Positions 56,547-64,000 of a stretch of 64,000 nt of DNA are shown here, in pieces. Source of the stretch: RGIG7949 sp045628845 (GTDB lineage Bacteria > Bacillota > Clostridia > Oscillospirales > Oscillospiraceae); the NCBI GenBank assembly GCA_045628845.1, contig JAZQQE010000067.1, forward strand, positions 1-64,000. Reading direction: 5' to 3'. The position numbers and the translations under genes are program-made. Every line of letters begins with the position of its first letter. Positions within the stretch are counted from its first letter, which is position 1. The notes under the pieces are model-generated. The model had not been told where the DNA came from. It made no database searches and saw only the letters and a list, made by a program, of their open reading frames with translations.

Positions 56547-58010
56547 TCATTTTGCCCCCGAATAAACGAGACGCCATTCGCACCAGTCCATCTCATCCAC
56601 GGCGGACACGATATCGTAGGCCGCGCGGGCCGCCTCGGATCTCACGAAGGAGACGTCCGACTCCTTCGAAATGCGCCGCAGGGACTTCATAGCCTCCGGG
56701 CCGAGGTCGCGCAGATACACGACGTCCACAGTCTCCGCCCTGCCGCTGAGATACAGGTCGGCGTTGTAGTCCGCGATGAGCCCGGCGGGATTTGAATAAT
56801 TGAAGGCTATCCACGACGCGATGCAGACTGCGAAGAACACGGGGAAGAATTTCACGTCCGCCCTCCAGAGCTTGACGGCGGAGAGGGCAAGGCCGATCGC
56901 TATCATCGCCATGCCCCACAGAGTCAGCACACGCAGGAGAGAAAGCCCGTACACGCTGATATAGAGGATCATGCGGTAGACTGCGGAGGCGAGGATGACG
57001 GCGGTGAACAGCGTCAGCAGCATGGCCGCCCACTTTGCGGCGCTGCGGCAGGCGTCGTGCTTCATGAACGTCGCGCTGACGAGCACGGCGGCCATGTTGA
57101 TGAAGGCGACCGCCACGAGCTGGAAGAAGCCCGTGCGGGCGTACTCCGCGTAGCCGCCCTGCATCGCGGCGGCCTTCATGCCGCCGAACAGAAACGCGAC
57201 CTGGATGGCGACGAACACCGCGTATACGAGGTCGAGCAGGATAAACACGACGAGGAACGGCACGCTCCACGTGCCCTCGTGCTGCCTCTCGGCGGCGCGG
57301 CCTTTCTTTCCGCGGGGCCACGCGAGGAAATAAAACGCAGAGAATATAAAGAGCGTGAAGCTTATGCAGCGCACGGCATACCATATCGCGCGAGGCGCGT
57401 TCAGCGATTCGAGCCACTTCCCTATCCCCTTGAAGATGCCGCCGAACACGGCGTCAGCCGAGCAGAGCAGGACTATCACTATCACAAGGAGCGGGATCGC
57501 GGCGGCGATGCCGATGAGGACGCCGAGCGTCCTCCTGCGCCCATCGCCGGAGAGCGAGCCGAGCGCGCGGAAGGGCTTGTCGACGTTCACGAAGAGCGCC
57601 TTGCAGACGAGGCCTATCGTATTGGGCAGTACCTTCCACGATCCCATCGTATAGCGGTCGCGCCCCGCCATCCGCGCGAGCGCGAGGCAGCCCGTCATCG
57701 CGCATGCGAAGTAGTTTATCGTGCAGAGGAACATATTCGAGAACACGGCAAAGCTCAGCGCGAGCAGCACAGACGCCGCGAGGAGCAGCAGCGTGACTGC
57801 ATCGTACCTCGCGCCCCGGCCGAGGTACAGAGCTCCCGCACCGAGCGCGGCGAGTGCGAATACCGTCGCTCCCACGCCGGGGACGAACTGCGAATCGAGC
57901 ATCCGGCCGAAGCCGAAAACGTGCATATAGAGCACGGTCAGCGCGAGGGCGACTGCGAGCATCACCCACTCACGCCACGAAAATTTTATCTTACCGTTCA
58001 TTATTCTCAT
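56547..58010 (-). CDS. DUF4153/DUF4173-like multi-pass membrane protein
   Basis: 487 aa, about 12 membrane helices, with a soluble C-terminal end (about 400-487). GGYAEYARTGFFQL and the late MILYISVYGLSLLRVLTLWGM are the repeated features of this clostridial family, function unknown. It overlaps the small HTH gene by 20 bp, so the DUF2975-HTH-DUF4153 order is one transcript. Confidence 0.8.
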   Translation of the reverse strand: MRIMNGKIKFSWREWVMLAVALALTVLYMHVFGFGRMLDSQFVPGVGATVFALAALGAGALYLGRGARYDAVTLLLLAASVLLALSFAVFSNMFLCTINYFACAMTGCLALARMAGRDRYTMGSWKVLPNTIGLVCKALFVNVDKPFRALGSLSGDGRRRTLGVLIGIAAAIPLLVIVIVLLCSADAVFGGIFKGIGKWLESLNAPRAIWYAVRCISFTLFIFSAFYFLAWPRGKKGRAAERQHEGTWSVPFLVVFILLDLVYAVFVAIQVAFLFGGMKAAAMQGGYAEYARTGFFQLVAVAFINMAAVLVSATFMKHDACRSAAKWAAMLLTLFTAVILASAVYRMILYISVYGLSLLRVLTLWGMAMIAIGLALSAVKLWRADVKFFPVFFAVCIASWIAFNYSNPAGLIADYNADLYLSGRAETVDVVYLRDLGPEAMKSLRRISKESDVSFVRSEAARAAYDIVSAVDEMDWCEWRLVYSGAK

Positions 58011-58212
58011 CTCCCCGGTATTCGAGGATATCTCCCGGCTGGCATCCGAGCTCGCGGCATATCGCCTCGAGCGTTCCGAATCTTATCGCCCTCGCCTTCC
58101 CCGTTTTGAGTATGGATAGGTTTGCAGGTGTTATGTCAACCTTTGCCGCAAGCTCGTTGAGTCCTATCTTGCGGCGCGCCATCATCACGTCGAGATTTAC
58201 TATTATCGCCAT
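57991..58212 (-). CDS. Small XRE-type HTH regulator (YozG-like)
   Basis: 73 aa: IIVNLDVMMARRKIGLNELAAKVDITPANLSILKTGKARAIRFGTLEAICRELGCQPGDILEYRGDE is a bare HTH_26 domain with no effector part. Genes of this kind regularly follow DUF2975 genes and probably control the pair. A GTTGACATAA motif is in frame (58140-58131), encoding VDI. Confidence 0.9.
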   Translation of the reverse strand: MAIIVNLDVMMARRKIGLNELAAKVDITPANLSILKTGKARAIRFGTLEAICRELGCQPGDILEYRGDENNER

Positions 58213-58221
58213 TGTGCCACC

Positions 58222-58773
58222 TCAAATCACGAGGTCGTTTTCTTCCTTAAGATCCGCCGCACCGGCAAACATTGCCGCCGCAACGAGGAAGATGAGACCT
58301 GCGAACACGAATGCGGGGACAAAGAGCGCCGTGTAGGTCACAAGAGGCGCCCACGAGCGATACGTGCAGAGATTTATCGTGAGCCTTGCTGCGGACGCGG
58401 CGGCTATCACGAAGCAGCAGACGCCCGCGCGTATCATCGCGTTCTTGTTCGCCCGCGCGAACATACGCCCCTGCGAGAGATTGCAGAGCACTATGCGCGC
58501 CTGCCACAGTATCACCGCGCCGCAGGCACCGCACACGAGCATGAACCACGCGAGCACGGCGCGGTACGCCGTCCCCGCGCCGAAGAGTACGCCCCACGCG
58601 CCGAAAACTGACTCGGCTGTAAGCGCCGCCTTTATGTCGTACGTCCTTGACAGCGCCTCCCTGAACCCCGTCAGCATCGGGACGAACACGAGCAGCACGA
58701 GCAGGAGCACAAAGAATACCGTCACTACCCATTTGAGTACGCGGGCAAGCTTTTCTGCGGCCGATTTTTTCAT
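58222..58773 (-). CDS. DUF2975 family membrane protein
   Basis: 183 aa with four membrane helices (about 14-34, 66-88, 115-135, 145-170). The cytosolic loop GRMFARANKNAMIRAG is the family signature. Function is unknown; usual partner of a YozG-like repressor, as here. GGAGGT lies 6 nt before the ATG. Confidence 0.88.
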   Translation of the reverse strand: MKKSAAEKLARVLKWVVTVFFVLLLVLLVFVPMLTGFREALSRTYDIKAALTAESVFGAWGVLFGAGTAYRAVLAWFMLVCGACGAVILWQARIVLCNLSQGRMFARANKNAMIRAGVCCFVIAAASAARLTINLCTYRSWAPLVTYTALFVPAFVFAGLIFLVAAAMFAGAADLKEENDLVI

Positions 58774-58807
58774 TTCGGGACCTCCGGTTTCTCTTTCTTA
58801 TAAACGG

Positions 58808-58836
58808 ATAGTAGCACCGCTCAGTGCATTTGTCAA
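58808..58836 (-). promoter_or_regulatory. Consensus SigA promoter of the DUF2975-HTH operon
   Basis: Minus strand TTGACA (58836-58831), 17 bp, TACTAT (58813-58808). A palindrome AATTATCG-TTTTT-CGATAATT (58842-58862) lies 5 bp upstream of the -35, a likely regulator site. Confidence 0.88.
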
Positions 58837-58876
58837 TAATAAATTATCGTTTTTCGATAATTATTTTTCGAATATT

Positions 58877-58916
58877 AAACAAAGGCCACAAGGCGTGTGC
58901 CCTGTGGCCTTTGTTT
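58877..58916 (-). terminator. Terminator after lon
   Basis: AAACAAAGGCCACA (58877-58890) pairs perfectly with TGTGGCCTTTGTTT (58903-58916), with an inner GGC/GCC pair. It closes the tig-clpP-clpX-lon transcripts on the minus strand. Confidence 0.88.
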
Positions 58917-58973
58917 ATGTCATGTGTTCGTCGCGGTCGCCGCGTGGCTTTGCACGGTCACGTGGCGCCGGCT

Positions 58974-61310
58974 TTACTTCACGGCGGAGAAGTCGAGCGC
59001 GACATCGAGTATCTTGTCGATATGGTCGGTCGTCACAAAGTTCAGTGCGACACGGACCGTCTGGTCTATCTCCTCAAGGTCGCTCTCGTTGTCGGCGGGG
59101 ATGATGACCGTTCTCACGCCGGCCCGGAGGGCCGCCATCGTCTTCTCCTTGAGGCCGCCTATCGGAAGGATGCGGCCGCGGAGCGTGATCTCGCCCGTCA
59201 TGGCGATGTCGCGGCGGACGGGAGCGCCCGTGAGAGCGCTGATGAGCGCGATAGTCATCGTGATGCCCGCGGAGGGGCCGTCCTTCGGCGTTGCGCCCTC
59301 GGGGAAATGGATGTGGATATCCCTGTTCTTGTAGAAATCGGGGTCTATCGGGAGCTTGTCGGCGCGCGACCTGATGTAGCTCACGCCGGCACGGGCGGAT
59401 TCCTTCATGATGTCGCCGAGGTTGCCGGTAAGCTCGAGCTTGCCGCTGCCGGGCATGACGTTCACCTCGACGTCGAGGGTCTCGCCGCCGGCGCTCGTCC
59501 ACGCGAGACCGCGCGCGAGGCCGACCTCGTCCGTCTGACGGATGAATTCGGGCTTGAACTTCCTCGGGCCGAGGAATTCCTCGAGCAGCGCGTGGGTGAC
59601 GGTCAGGCTCTTTCTGTCCTCGTCGATGAATTTCAGCGCGGTCTTGCGGCATATCGCGGCGAGCTCGCGTTCGAGGATGCGGACGCCGGATTCGCGCGTC
59701 CACCCCGCTATGAGCTCGCGGAGCACGCTGTCGGATATTTTGAGCTGATTTGCCTTCAGCCCGTGCACGCGGCGCTGCTTCGGGAGCAGGTGGCGCTTGG
59801 CTATCTGCAGCTTTTCCTCGTCCGTGTAGCTCGTGAGCTCGATTATCTCCATTCTGTCGAGCAGGGCGGGCGGGATGGTCGAGGTCGTGTTCGCCGTCGT
59901 TATGAACATGACATCGGAGAGGTCGTACGGCAGCTCAAGGTAGTTGTCTCTGAACGTCGAGTTCTGCTCGATGTCGAGCGCCTCGAGGAGCGCCGCGGAG
60001 GGGTCGCCGCGGTAATCGCTGCCGAGCTTGTCTATCTCGTCGAGCAGGAGGAGCGGATTGCTCGTTCCCGCCTGGGAGACGGCGTTTATGATGCGTCCGG
60101 GCATCGCGCCGACGTAGGTCTTTCTGTGGCCTCGTATCTCGGCCTCGTCGTGCACGCCGCCGAGCGAGATGCGTGCCATCTTTCTGCCGAGCGCTTTGGC
60201 GACGCTCATGCCTATCGAGGTCTTGCCCGTTCCCGGAGGGCCGACGAGGCAGAGTATCGTGCCCTTCGAGTCGGGCGCGTACTGCCTGACGGCGACGAAC
60301 TCCACGATGCGGCGCTTTACCTTTTCAAGACCGAAGTGGTCCCTGTCGAGCACGGCGCGCGCGGCGTTCACATCGACCTTCTCCTCGCTCTTGACGTTCC
60401 ACGGGAGCGAGAGGCATGTATCGAGGTAGTTGCGGCCCACGGACGCCTCGGAGGAGCCGTAGGGCTGCTTCATCATGCGGTCGAGCTCCTTGCGGAGCTT
60501 CTCGCGCACGGCGTCAGGAGCGTCGAGCGCGTCGATGCGCGCGGCGTACTCCTGCTCCTCGCTCAGCTCGTCCTGCTCGCCGCCGAGCTCCATCTGAATA
60601 GTGCGTATCTGCTCGCGCAGGATGTTCTCACGCTGATGGTCCATCATGCGGTCGCGCGTCTTCGCGCGGATCTGCATCTCTATCTCGAGCACCTCGAGCT
60701 CGTCGAGCAGCATGTTGTTGAGCTTCTCGAGGCGGCGCAGGGGGCGCGGCTCATCAAGGATCTCCTGCTTGCGCGAGTGCTTCATGTATACGTTCTGCGC
60801 GATGTAGTCGGCGAGGTAGCCCGGCTCGTCGCGCGTGTTCACGGTCGGCGCGAGCTCCGGCGACACGGACGGGGCAAGCTCAACGTAGCGTTCTATCAGA
60901 CTGCGCGTCTGGCGAAGCAGAGCTTCCTTCTTCTCCCCCGCGCGCGTCGGTGCGACCTCCTCTATCGTGGAGACCTCCGCGACGTAGTACGGGTCGCGGG
61001 AGCGGAGCGTGACGAGTCTCGCCCTCGTTTCGCCCTCGACGAGCGCACGGATACCGCCTCCCGGTACGCGCAGGAGCTGACGCACGGAGCATATCGTTCC
61101 GATGACGTACAGGTCGCTGAGCTCCGGGCTCTCGACCTCGACCTCGCGCTGGGCAAGCAGAAAGATACGCCTGCCGCTCGTCATGGACGCTTCCATCGCT
61201 GCAACGGACACGGCGCGCTCTATATCAAAATTCAGCAGCATCCCGGGGAACGCGGAAACTCCGCGCATCGGGATCATCGGCATAATTTCTGTTTTCTCTG
61301 TTACATTCAT
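58974..61310 (-). CDS. lon: ATP-dependent protease Lon
   Basis: 778 aa from the ATG at 61310; no good ribosome site is visible and an ATG nine codons on is possible. N-terminal substrate domain, coiled middle, AAA+ (GPPGTGKTS, LLLDEIDKLG) and the peptidase with catalytic Ser in PKDGPSAG and Lys in PIGGLKEK. It degrades damaged and regulatory proteins. Downstream of clpX after a hairpin. Confidence 0.96.
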   Translation of the reverse strand: MNVTEKTEIMPMIPMRGVSAFPGMLLNFDIERAVSVAAMEASMTSGRRIFLLAQREVEVESPELSDLYVIGTICSVRQLLRVPGGGIRALVEGETRARLVTLRSRDPYYVAEVSTIEEVAPTRAGEKKEALLRQTRSLIERYVELAPSVSPELAPTVNTRDEPGYLADYIAQNVYMKHSRKQEILDEPRPLRRLEKLNNMLLDELEVLEIEMQIRAKTRDRMMDHQRENILREQIRTIQMELGGEQDELSEEQEYAARIDALDAPDAVREKLRKELDRMMKQPYGSSEASVGRNYLDTCLSLPWNVKSEEKVDVNAARAVLDRDHFGLEKVKRRIVEFVAVRQYAPDSKGTILCLVGPPGTGKTSIGMSVAKALGRKMARISLGGVHDEAEIRGHRKTYVGAMPGRIINAVSQAGTSNPLLLLDEIDKLGSDYRGDPSAALLEALDIEQNSTFRDNYLELPYDLSDVMFITTANTTSTIPPALLDRMEIIELTSYTDEEKLQIAKRHLLPKQRRVHGLKANQLKISDSVLRELIAGWTRESGVRILERELAAICRKTALKFIDEDRKSLTVTHALLEEFLGPRKFKPEFIRQTDEVGLARGLAWTSAGGETLDVEVNVMPGSGKLELTGNLGDIMKESARAGVSYIRSRADKLPIDPDFYKNRDIHIHFPEGATPKDGPSAGITMTIALISALTGAPVRRDIAMTGEITLRGRILPIGGLKEKTMAALRAGVRTVIIPADNESDLEEIDQTVRVALNFVTTDHIDKILDVALDFSAVK

Positions 61311-61318
61311 AATTACTG

Positions 61319-61365
61319 AAAAAGCAGCGGCCTGTGGCACGGTTTCGCTCCGGGCCAAGGCCGCT
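61319..61365 (-). terminator. Hairpin with U-run between clpX and lon (attenuator)
   Basis: Minus strand AGCGGCCT (61365-61358) with AGGCCGCT (61333-61326), extended inward by TGGC/GCCA with one bulge, then a T5 (61323-61319). It lies directly before lon and should lower lon expression from the clpX transcript. Confidence 0.75.
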
Positions 61366-61375
61366 ACGGTCTCCT

Positions 61376-62650
61376 TTATTCTCCGGCGGCTTCCGGAATT
61401 GTCTTTCTGATCACCTGCGGTGCGGCACCGTTCACGCAGTCCGCATCAACGATGACGCGCTCGATACTGCTGTCCGACGGGACCTCGTACATGACCTGCA
61501 GCATTATCTGCTCGGTTATGCTCCGAAGTCCGCGCGCGCCTATCTCCATTTCGATGGCCTTGTCCGCTATCGCGGCAAGCGCGTCGTCCGTGAATTCGAG
61601 CTTCACTCCGTCGTACGCGAGAAGCGTCGCGTATTGCTTTGTAAGCGCGTTCTTGGGCTCGGTCATGACGCGGATGAGGTCGTCCCTGTCAAGGTTGCGG
61701 AGCGGCGTGATGACCGGGATACGTCCGCAGAGCTCGGGGATGATACCGAACTTCATGATGTCGTGCGACTGGATATGCGTCAGTATCTCGCCGACGTCGC
61801 GTTCCTCCCTGCGCTTGATCTCCGCACCGAAGCCGATGGTCTTCTTGTTCATTCTCTCCTCGATTATCTTTTCTATTCCGGCAAAAGCTCCGCCGCAGAT
61901 GAAAAGGATATTCGTGGTATCGACCTGAATGAACTCCTGATGAGGGTGCTTGCGCCCGCCCTGAGGCGGAACGTTCGACACAGTCCCCTCGAGGATCTTC
62001 AGCAGAGCCTGCTGAACGCCCTCGCCGGAGACGTCGCGGGTAATGGAGGTGTTCTCGCTCTTGCGGGCTATCTTATCGAGCTCGTCGATATAGATTATGC
62101 CGCGCTGGGCAAGCTCGACGTCGAAATCCGCCGCCTGCAGAAGGCGGACGAGGATGTTTTCGACGTCATCGCCGACGTAGCCTGCCTCTGTGAGGGTCGT
62201 CGCGTCGGCTATGGCAAACGGCACCTGAAGGATCTTGGCGAGAGTCTGCGCGAACAGAGTCTTGCCGCAGCCCGTCGGCCCGATGAGGAGTATGTTGCTC
62301 TTCTGGAGCTCGACGTCGTTCTCCGTGGAGTGCACGATGCGCTTATAGTGGTTGTAAACAGCGACGGACAGCGCTATTTTCGCCTGTTCCTGACCGATGA
62401 TGTATTCATCGAGGAAGGCCTTTATCTCGTGCGGCTTCGGGAGGTCGTTCACCTCGGAGCCCGCACTCACGGTGCCCGCCTGCGGCCCGTCTTCGGGCGT
62501 GACAAGATCCTCGTCGAGGATATCAAGGCACAGCGACACACATTCATTGCAGATGAATGCGTTTTTACCGGCTATAAGGCGCTTTACCTCTTTCCCGGAC
62601 TTGCCGCAGAAGGAGCAGCGCACGGTATTGGTCTCGTCATGTCCCGGCAT
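61376..62650 (-). CDS. clpX: ATP-dependent Clp protease ATPase subunit ClpX
   Basis: 424 aa. N-terminal C4 zinc domain (CSFCGKSG...CNECVSLC), AAA+ core with GPTGCGKT, Walker B IIYIDELDKIA and the ClpP-binding IGF loop (KKTIGFGAE). It unfolds substrates for ClpP, encoded 4 bp upstream. Confidence 0.98.
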   Translation of the reverse strand: MPGHDETNTVRCSFCGKSGKEVKRLIAGKNAFICNECVSLCLDILDEDLVTPEDGPQAGTVSAGSEVNDLPKPHEIKAFLDEYIIGQEQAKIALSVAVYNHYKRIVHSTENDVELQKSNILLIGPTGCGKTLFAQTLAKILQVPFAIADATTLTEAGYVGDDVENILVRLLQAADFDVELAQRGIIYIDELDKIARKSENTSITRDVSGEGVQQALLKILEGTVSNVPPQGGRKHPHQEFIQVDTTNILFICGGAFAGIEKIIEERMNKKTIGFGAEIKRREERDVGEILTHIQSHDIMKFGIIPELCGRIPVITPLRNLDRDDLIRVMTEPKNALTKQYATLLAYDGVKLEFTDDALAAIADKAIEMEIGARGLRSITEQIMLQVMYEVPSDSSIERVIVDADCVNGAAPQVIRKTIPEAAGE

Positions 62651-62654
62651 AAAG

Positions 62655-63236
62655 TTACCTCTTGTAGATTACCTTGTCTATAAGGCCGTACTCGCAGGCC
62701 TCCTCGGGAGTGAGGAAATGGTCGCGCTCGCAGTCGCGCTCGATGACCTCGATGGGCTTGCCGGTGTTGGCGGCGAGTATCTCATTGAGGTGCTTCTTCA
62801 TCTTGAGGATGCGCTCGGCCTGGATCTGGATATCCGTGGCCTGGCCCTGGCTTCCGCCGGAGGGCTGATGAATCATTATCTCGGCGTTGGGGAGCGCGAT
62901 GCGCTTGCCCTTGGCGCCGGACGAGAGCAGGAAAGCACCCATGGATGCGGCCATTCCTATGCAGATCGTCGAGACGTCCGCCTTGATATACTGCATGGTG
63001 TCATAGATGGCCATACCCGCGGTGATGCTTCCGCCGGGGCTGTTTATATAGAACTGGATGTCCTTGTCCGGATCCTGCGCCTCAAGATACAGAAGCTGTG
63101 CCACCACGAGACTCGCGGTAGTGTCGTTTACTTCTTCCGAGAGGAAGATGATGCGGTCGTTGAGCAGGCGGGAGAAGATGTCATAGGAACGCTCGCCCCT
63201 GCTGGTCTGTTCTACTACATACGGAATAAGGCTCAT
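62655..63236 (-). CDS. clpP: ATP-dependent Clp protease proteolytic subunit
   Basis: 193 aa from the ATG at 63236 (GGAGG 8 nt upstream). Serine peptidase with Ser in GMAASMGAF, His in PNAEIMIHQPSGG and Asp in CERDHFLTPEEACEYGLID. Begins MSLIPYVVEQTSRGERSYDI, the mature family start. Confidence 0.98.
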   Translation of the reverse strand: MSLIPYVVEQTSRGERSYDIFSRLLNDRIIFLSEEVNDTTASLVVAQLLYLEAQDPDKDIQFYINSPGGSITAGMAIYDTMQYIKADVSTICIGMAASMGAFLLSSGAKGKRIALPNAEIMIHQPSGGSQGQATDIQIQAERILKMKKHLNEILAANTGKPIEVIERDCERDHFLTPEEACEYGLIDKVIYKR

Positions 63237-63262
63237 TTTTATCCTCCATGCTTGATTGCGGT

Positions 63263-63292
63263 GATCCCCCGCTTTCACGGGGGATCGTTTTT
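63263..63292. other. Strong hairpin in the tig-clpP gap with U-run on the opposite strand
   Basis: GATCCCCCG (63263-63271) pairs with CGGGGGATC (63278-63286). The T5 follows on the plus strand (63288-63292), whereas tig and clpP run on the minus strand. It may block antisense transcription or stabilise the tig or clpP mRNA end. Confidence 0.7.
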
Positions 63293-63310
63293 ACCTGAAC
63301 CTGCAGGCTG

Positions 63311-64000
63311 TTATTCCTTGGTCTCTTCCGCGGCGGGAGCCTCTTCGGCTTCCTCCTTGGTCTCCTCGGCGGGAGGCTCGGGGAGCGCGACGGAATTGGC
63401 GACGAGGAAGTCGGCAGCCTTCATGACGCGGAGACTGTTCTCGAAGAGCTCCACATCGAAGAACGTCTTGACGGAATCGACCTCGACCTTGTACTGATCG
63501 GCGAGCTTCTGATATTCCTTCTCCTTGTCCTCCTCGGTGACTTCGAGGCCCTCGAGGTCGGCGACCTTGGTGAGGATGAGCTCCTGACGGAGCTGCTTCT
63601 CGGCGGTGCCGCGCATATTGGCGATGAACTCGTCCTGCGGGATGTTGAACATCTTGATGTAGGAATCGAGGCCTATGCCCTGCTGCTGCAGACGCTGTGC
63701 GAACTGCTCGATGTGCTCCTGAGTGCGCTCGTCGATGTACTGCTCGGGGATCTCGCCTTCCATGTCGGCATTGATCTGGTCGAGTATCTTATCGAGGAAC
63801 TCGTCGCGGGAGTTGTTGTCGGCAGTTTCAAGTATGGTCTTGCGGATGCTCTCTTTATACTCCTCGAGGGTGTCGAATTCGGAGACGTCCTTGGCAAATT
63901 CGTCATCGAGCTCGGGCAGGATCTTCTCCTTGACCTCGTGGACGTGCACCTTGAAGAGCGCGGGCTGGCCCGCGAGCTCCTCGGCCTGATAGTTCTCGGG
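63311..64000 (-). CDS. tig: Trigger factor (C-terminal part; runs off the window)
   Basis: At least 229 aa visible; the frame stays open to base 64000. Before VHVHEVKEKILPELDDEFAKDVSEFDTLEEYK the reading continues NYQAEELAGQPALFKV, the end of the PPIase domain, so this is the linker and C-terminal chaperone domain, not a complete gene. The tail is rich in Glu/Ala (EETKEEAEEAPAAEETKE). It assists folding at the ribosome exit. First gene of the tig-clpP-clpX-lon order. Confidence 0.96.
   Translation of the reverse strand, partial: PENYQAEELAGQPALFKVHVHEVKEKILPELDDEFAKDVSEFDTLEEYKESIRKTILETADNNSRDEFLDKILDQINADMEGEIPEQYIDERTQEHIEQFAQRLQQQGIGLDSYIKMFNIPQDEFIANMRGTAEKQLRQELILTKVADLEGLEVTEEDKEKEYQKLADQYKVEVDSVKTFFDVELFENSLRVMKAADFLVANSVALPEPPAEETKEEAEEAPAAEETKE

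Noticed and set aside
58824..61319. An 831-codon plus-strand frame opposite lon
   Set aside because: Antisense shadow of lon: Arg/Leu/Val-rich with no motif, and no ribosome site.

Overview
The window reads as a chromosomal segment of a high-GC member of the Clostridia (Bacillota), most like gut Oscillospirales or Christensenellales relatives. The basis is Shine-Dalgarno-led genes, a tyrosyl-tRNA synthetase T-box, RemA, a PASTA-type Ser/Thr kinase with its PP2C phosphatase, CdaA/CdaR, DUF951, DUF5685 and strongly G/C-biased codons. The G/C bias also produces many long antisense shadow frames. No rRNA, prophage, CRISPR array or transposase gene was seen. The window opens inside one copy of an intergenic repeat and ends inside tig.

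Left part (1-12.5 kb): a Rieske-FAD oxidoreductase, RidA, a histidine-kinase-like ATPase whose first helix lacks a phospho-acceptor His, and an FAH-family hydrolase. Next comes a four-gene redox locus: a molybdopterin aldehyde oxidoreductase (Mop/xanthine dehydrogenase type without an FAD subunit), a flavin/multi-FeS/CCG-domain protein, a 61-aa two-CxxC protein and a PaaK-like adenylate-forming ligase. An old-yellow-enzyme/2-enoate-reductase-like protein is convergent to it.

Housekeeping core (12.5-47.9 kb): a long leftward series follows the Bacillus subtilis order yicC-remA-gmk-rpoZ-priA-def-fmt-rsmB-rlmN-prpC-prkC-rsgA (coaBC absent). Upstream of it are cdaA-cdaR-rseC-like-DUF5685-J-domain genes behind a good SigA promoter. 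Then come hisC/DUF951, rarA, nth, a sugar-1-phosphate nucleotidyltransferase, a degenerate deacetylase-like secreted protein, a methyltransferase, a second MATE pump, a CapA lipoprotein, tyrS with its T-box, and recN-argR-nadK-tlyA-dxs followed by a CPA2 antiporter.

Accessory stretch (47.9-58.9 kb): an AT-rich, hairpin-bearing 355-bp intergenic region leads into a four-gene ABC-2 exporter locus. Between its ATPase and its two permeases it encodes a 785-aa zinc-ribbon/single-TM protein ending in two copies of a Tyr/Gly/Asp-rich GX3 repeat. A second, apparently full-length copy (about 275 bp) of the repeat seen at base 1 follows, bounded by long inverted arms and full of nested hairpins. Then come an O-antigen ligase/polymerase, a GT2 glycosyltransferase, tRNA-Cys(GCA), a DUF4153/4173-like membrane protein, and a DUF2975-HTH pair.

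Right end (58.9-64 kb): the canonical proteostasis order tig-clpP-clpX-lon, leftward. The observations most worth following are the structured repeat, the exporter with the GX3-tailed protein, the Mo-hydroxylase redox locus, and an over-represented 10-mer GTTKACATAA scattered through genes and gaps.
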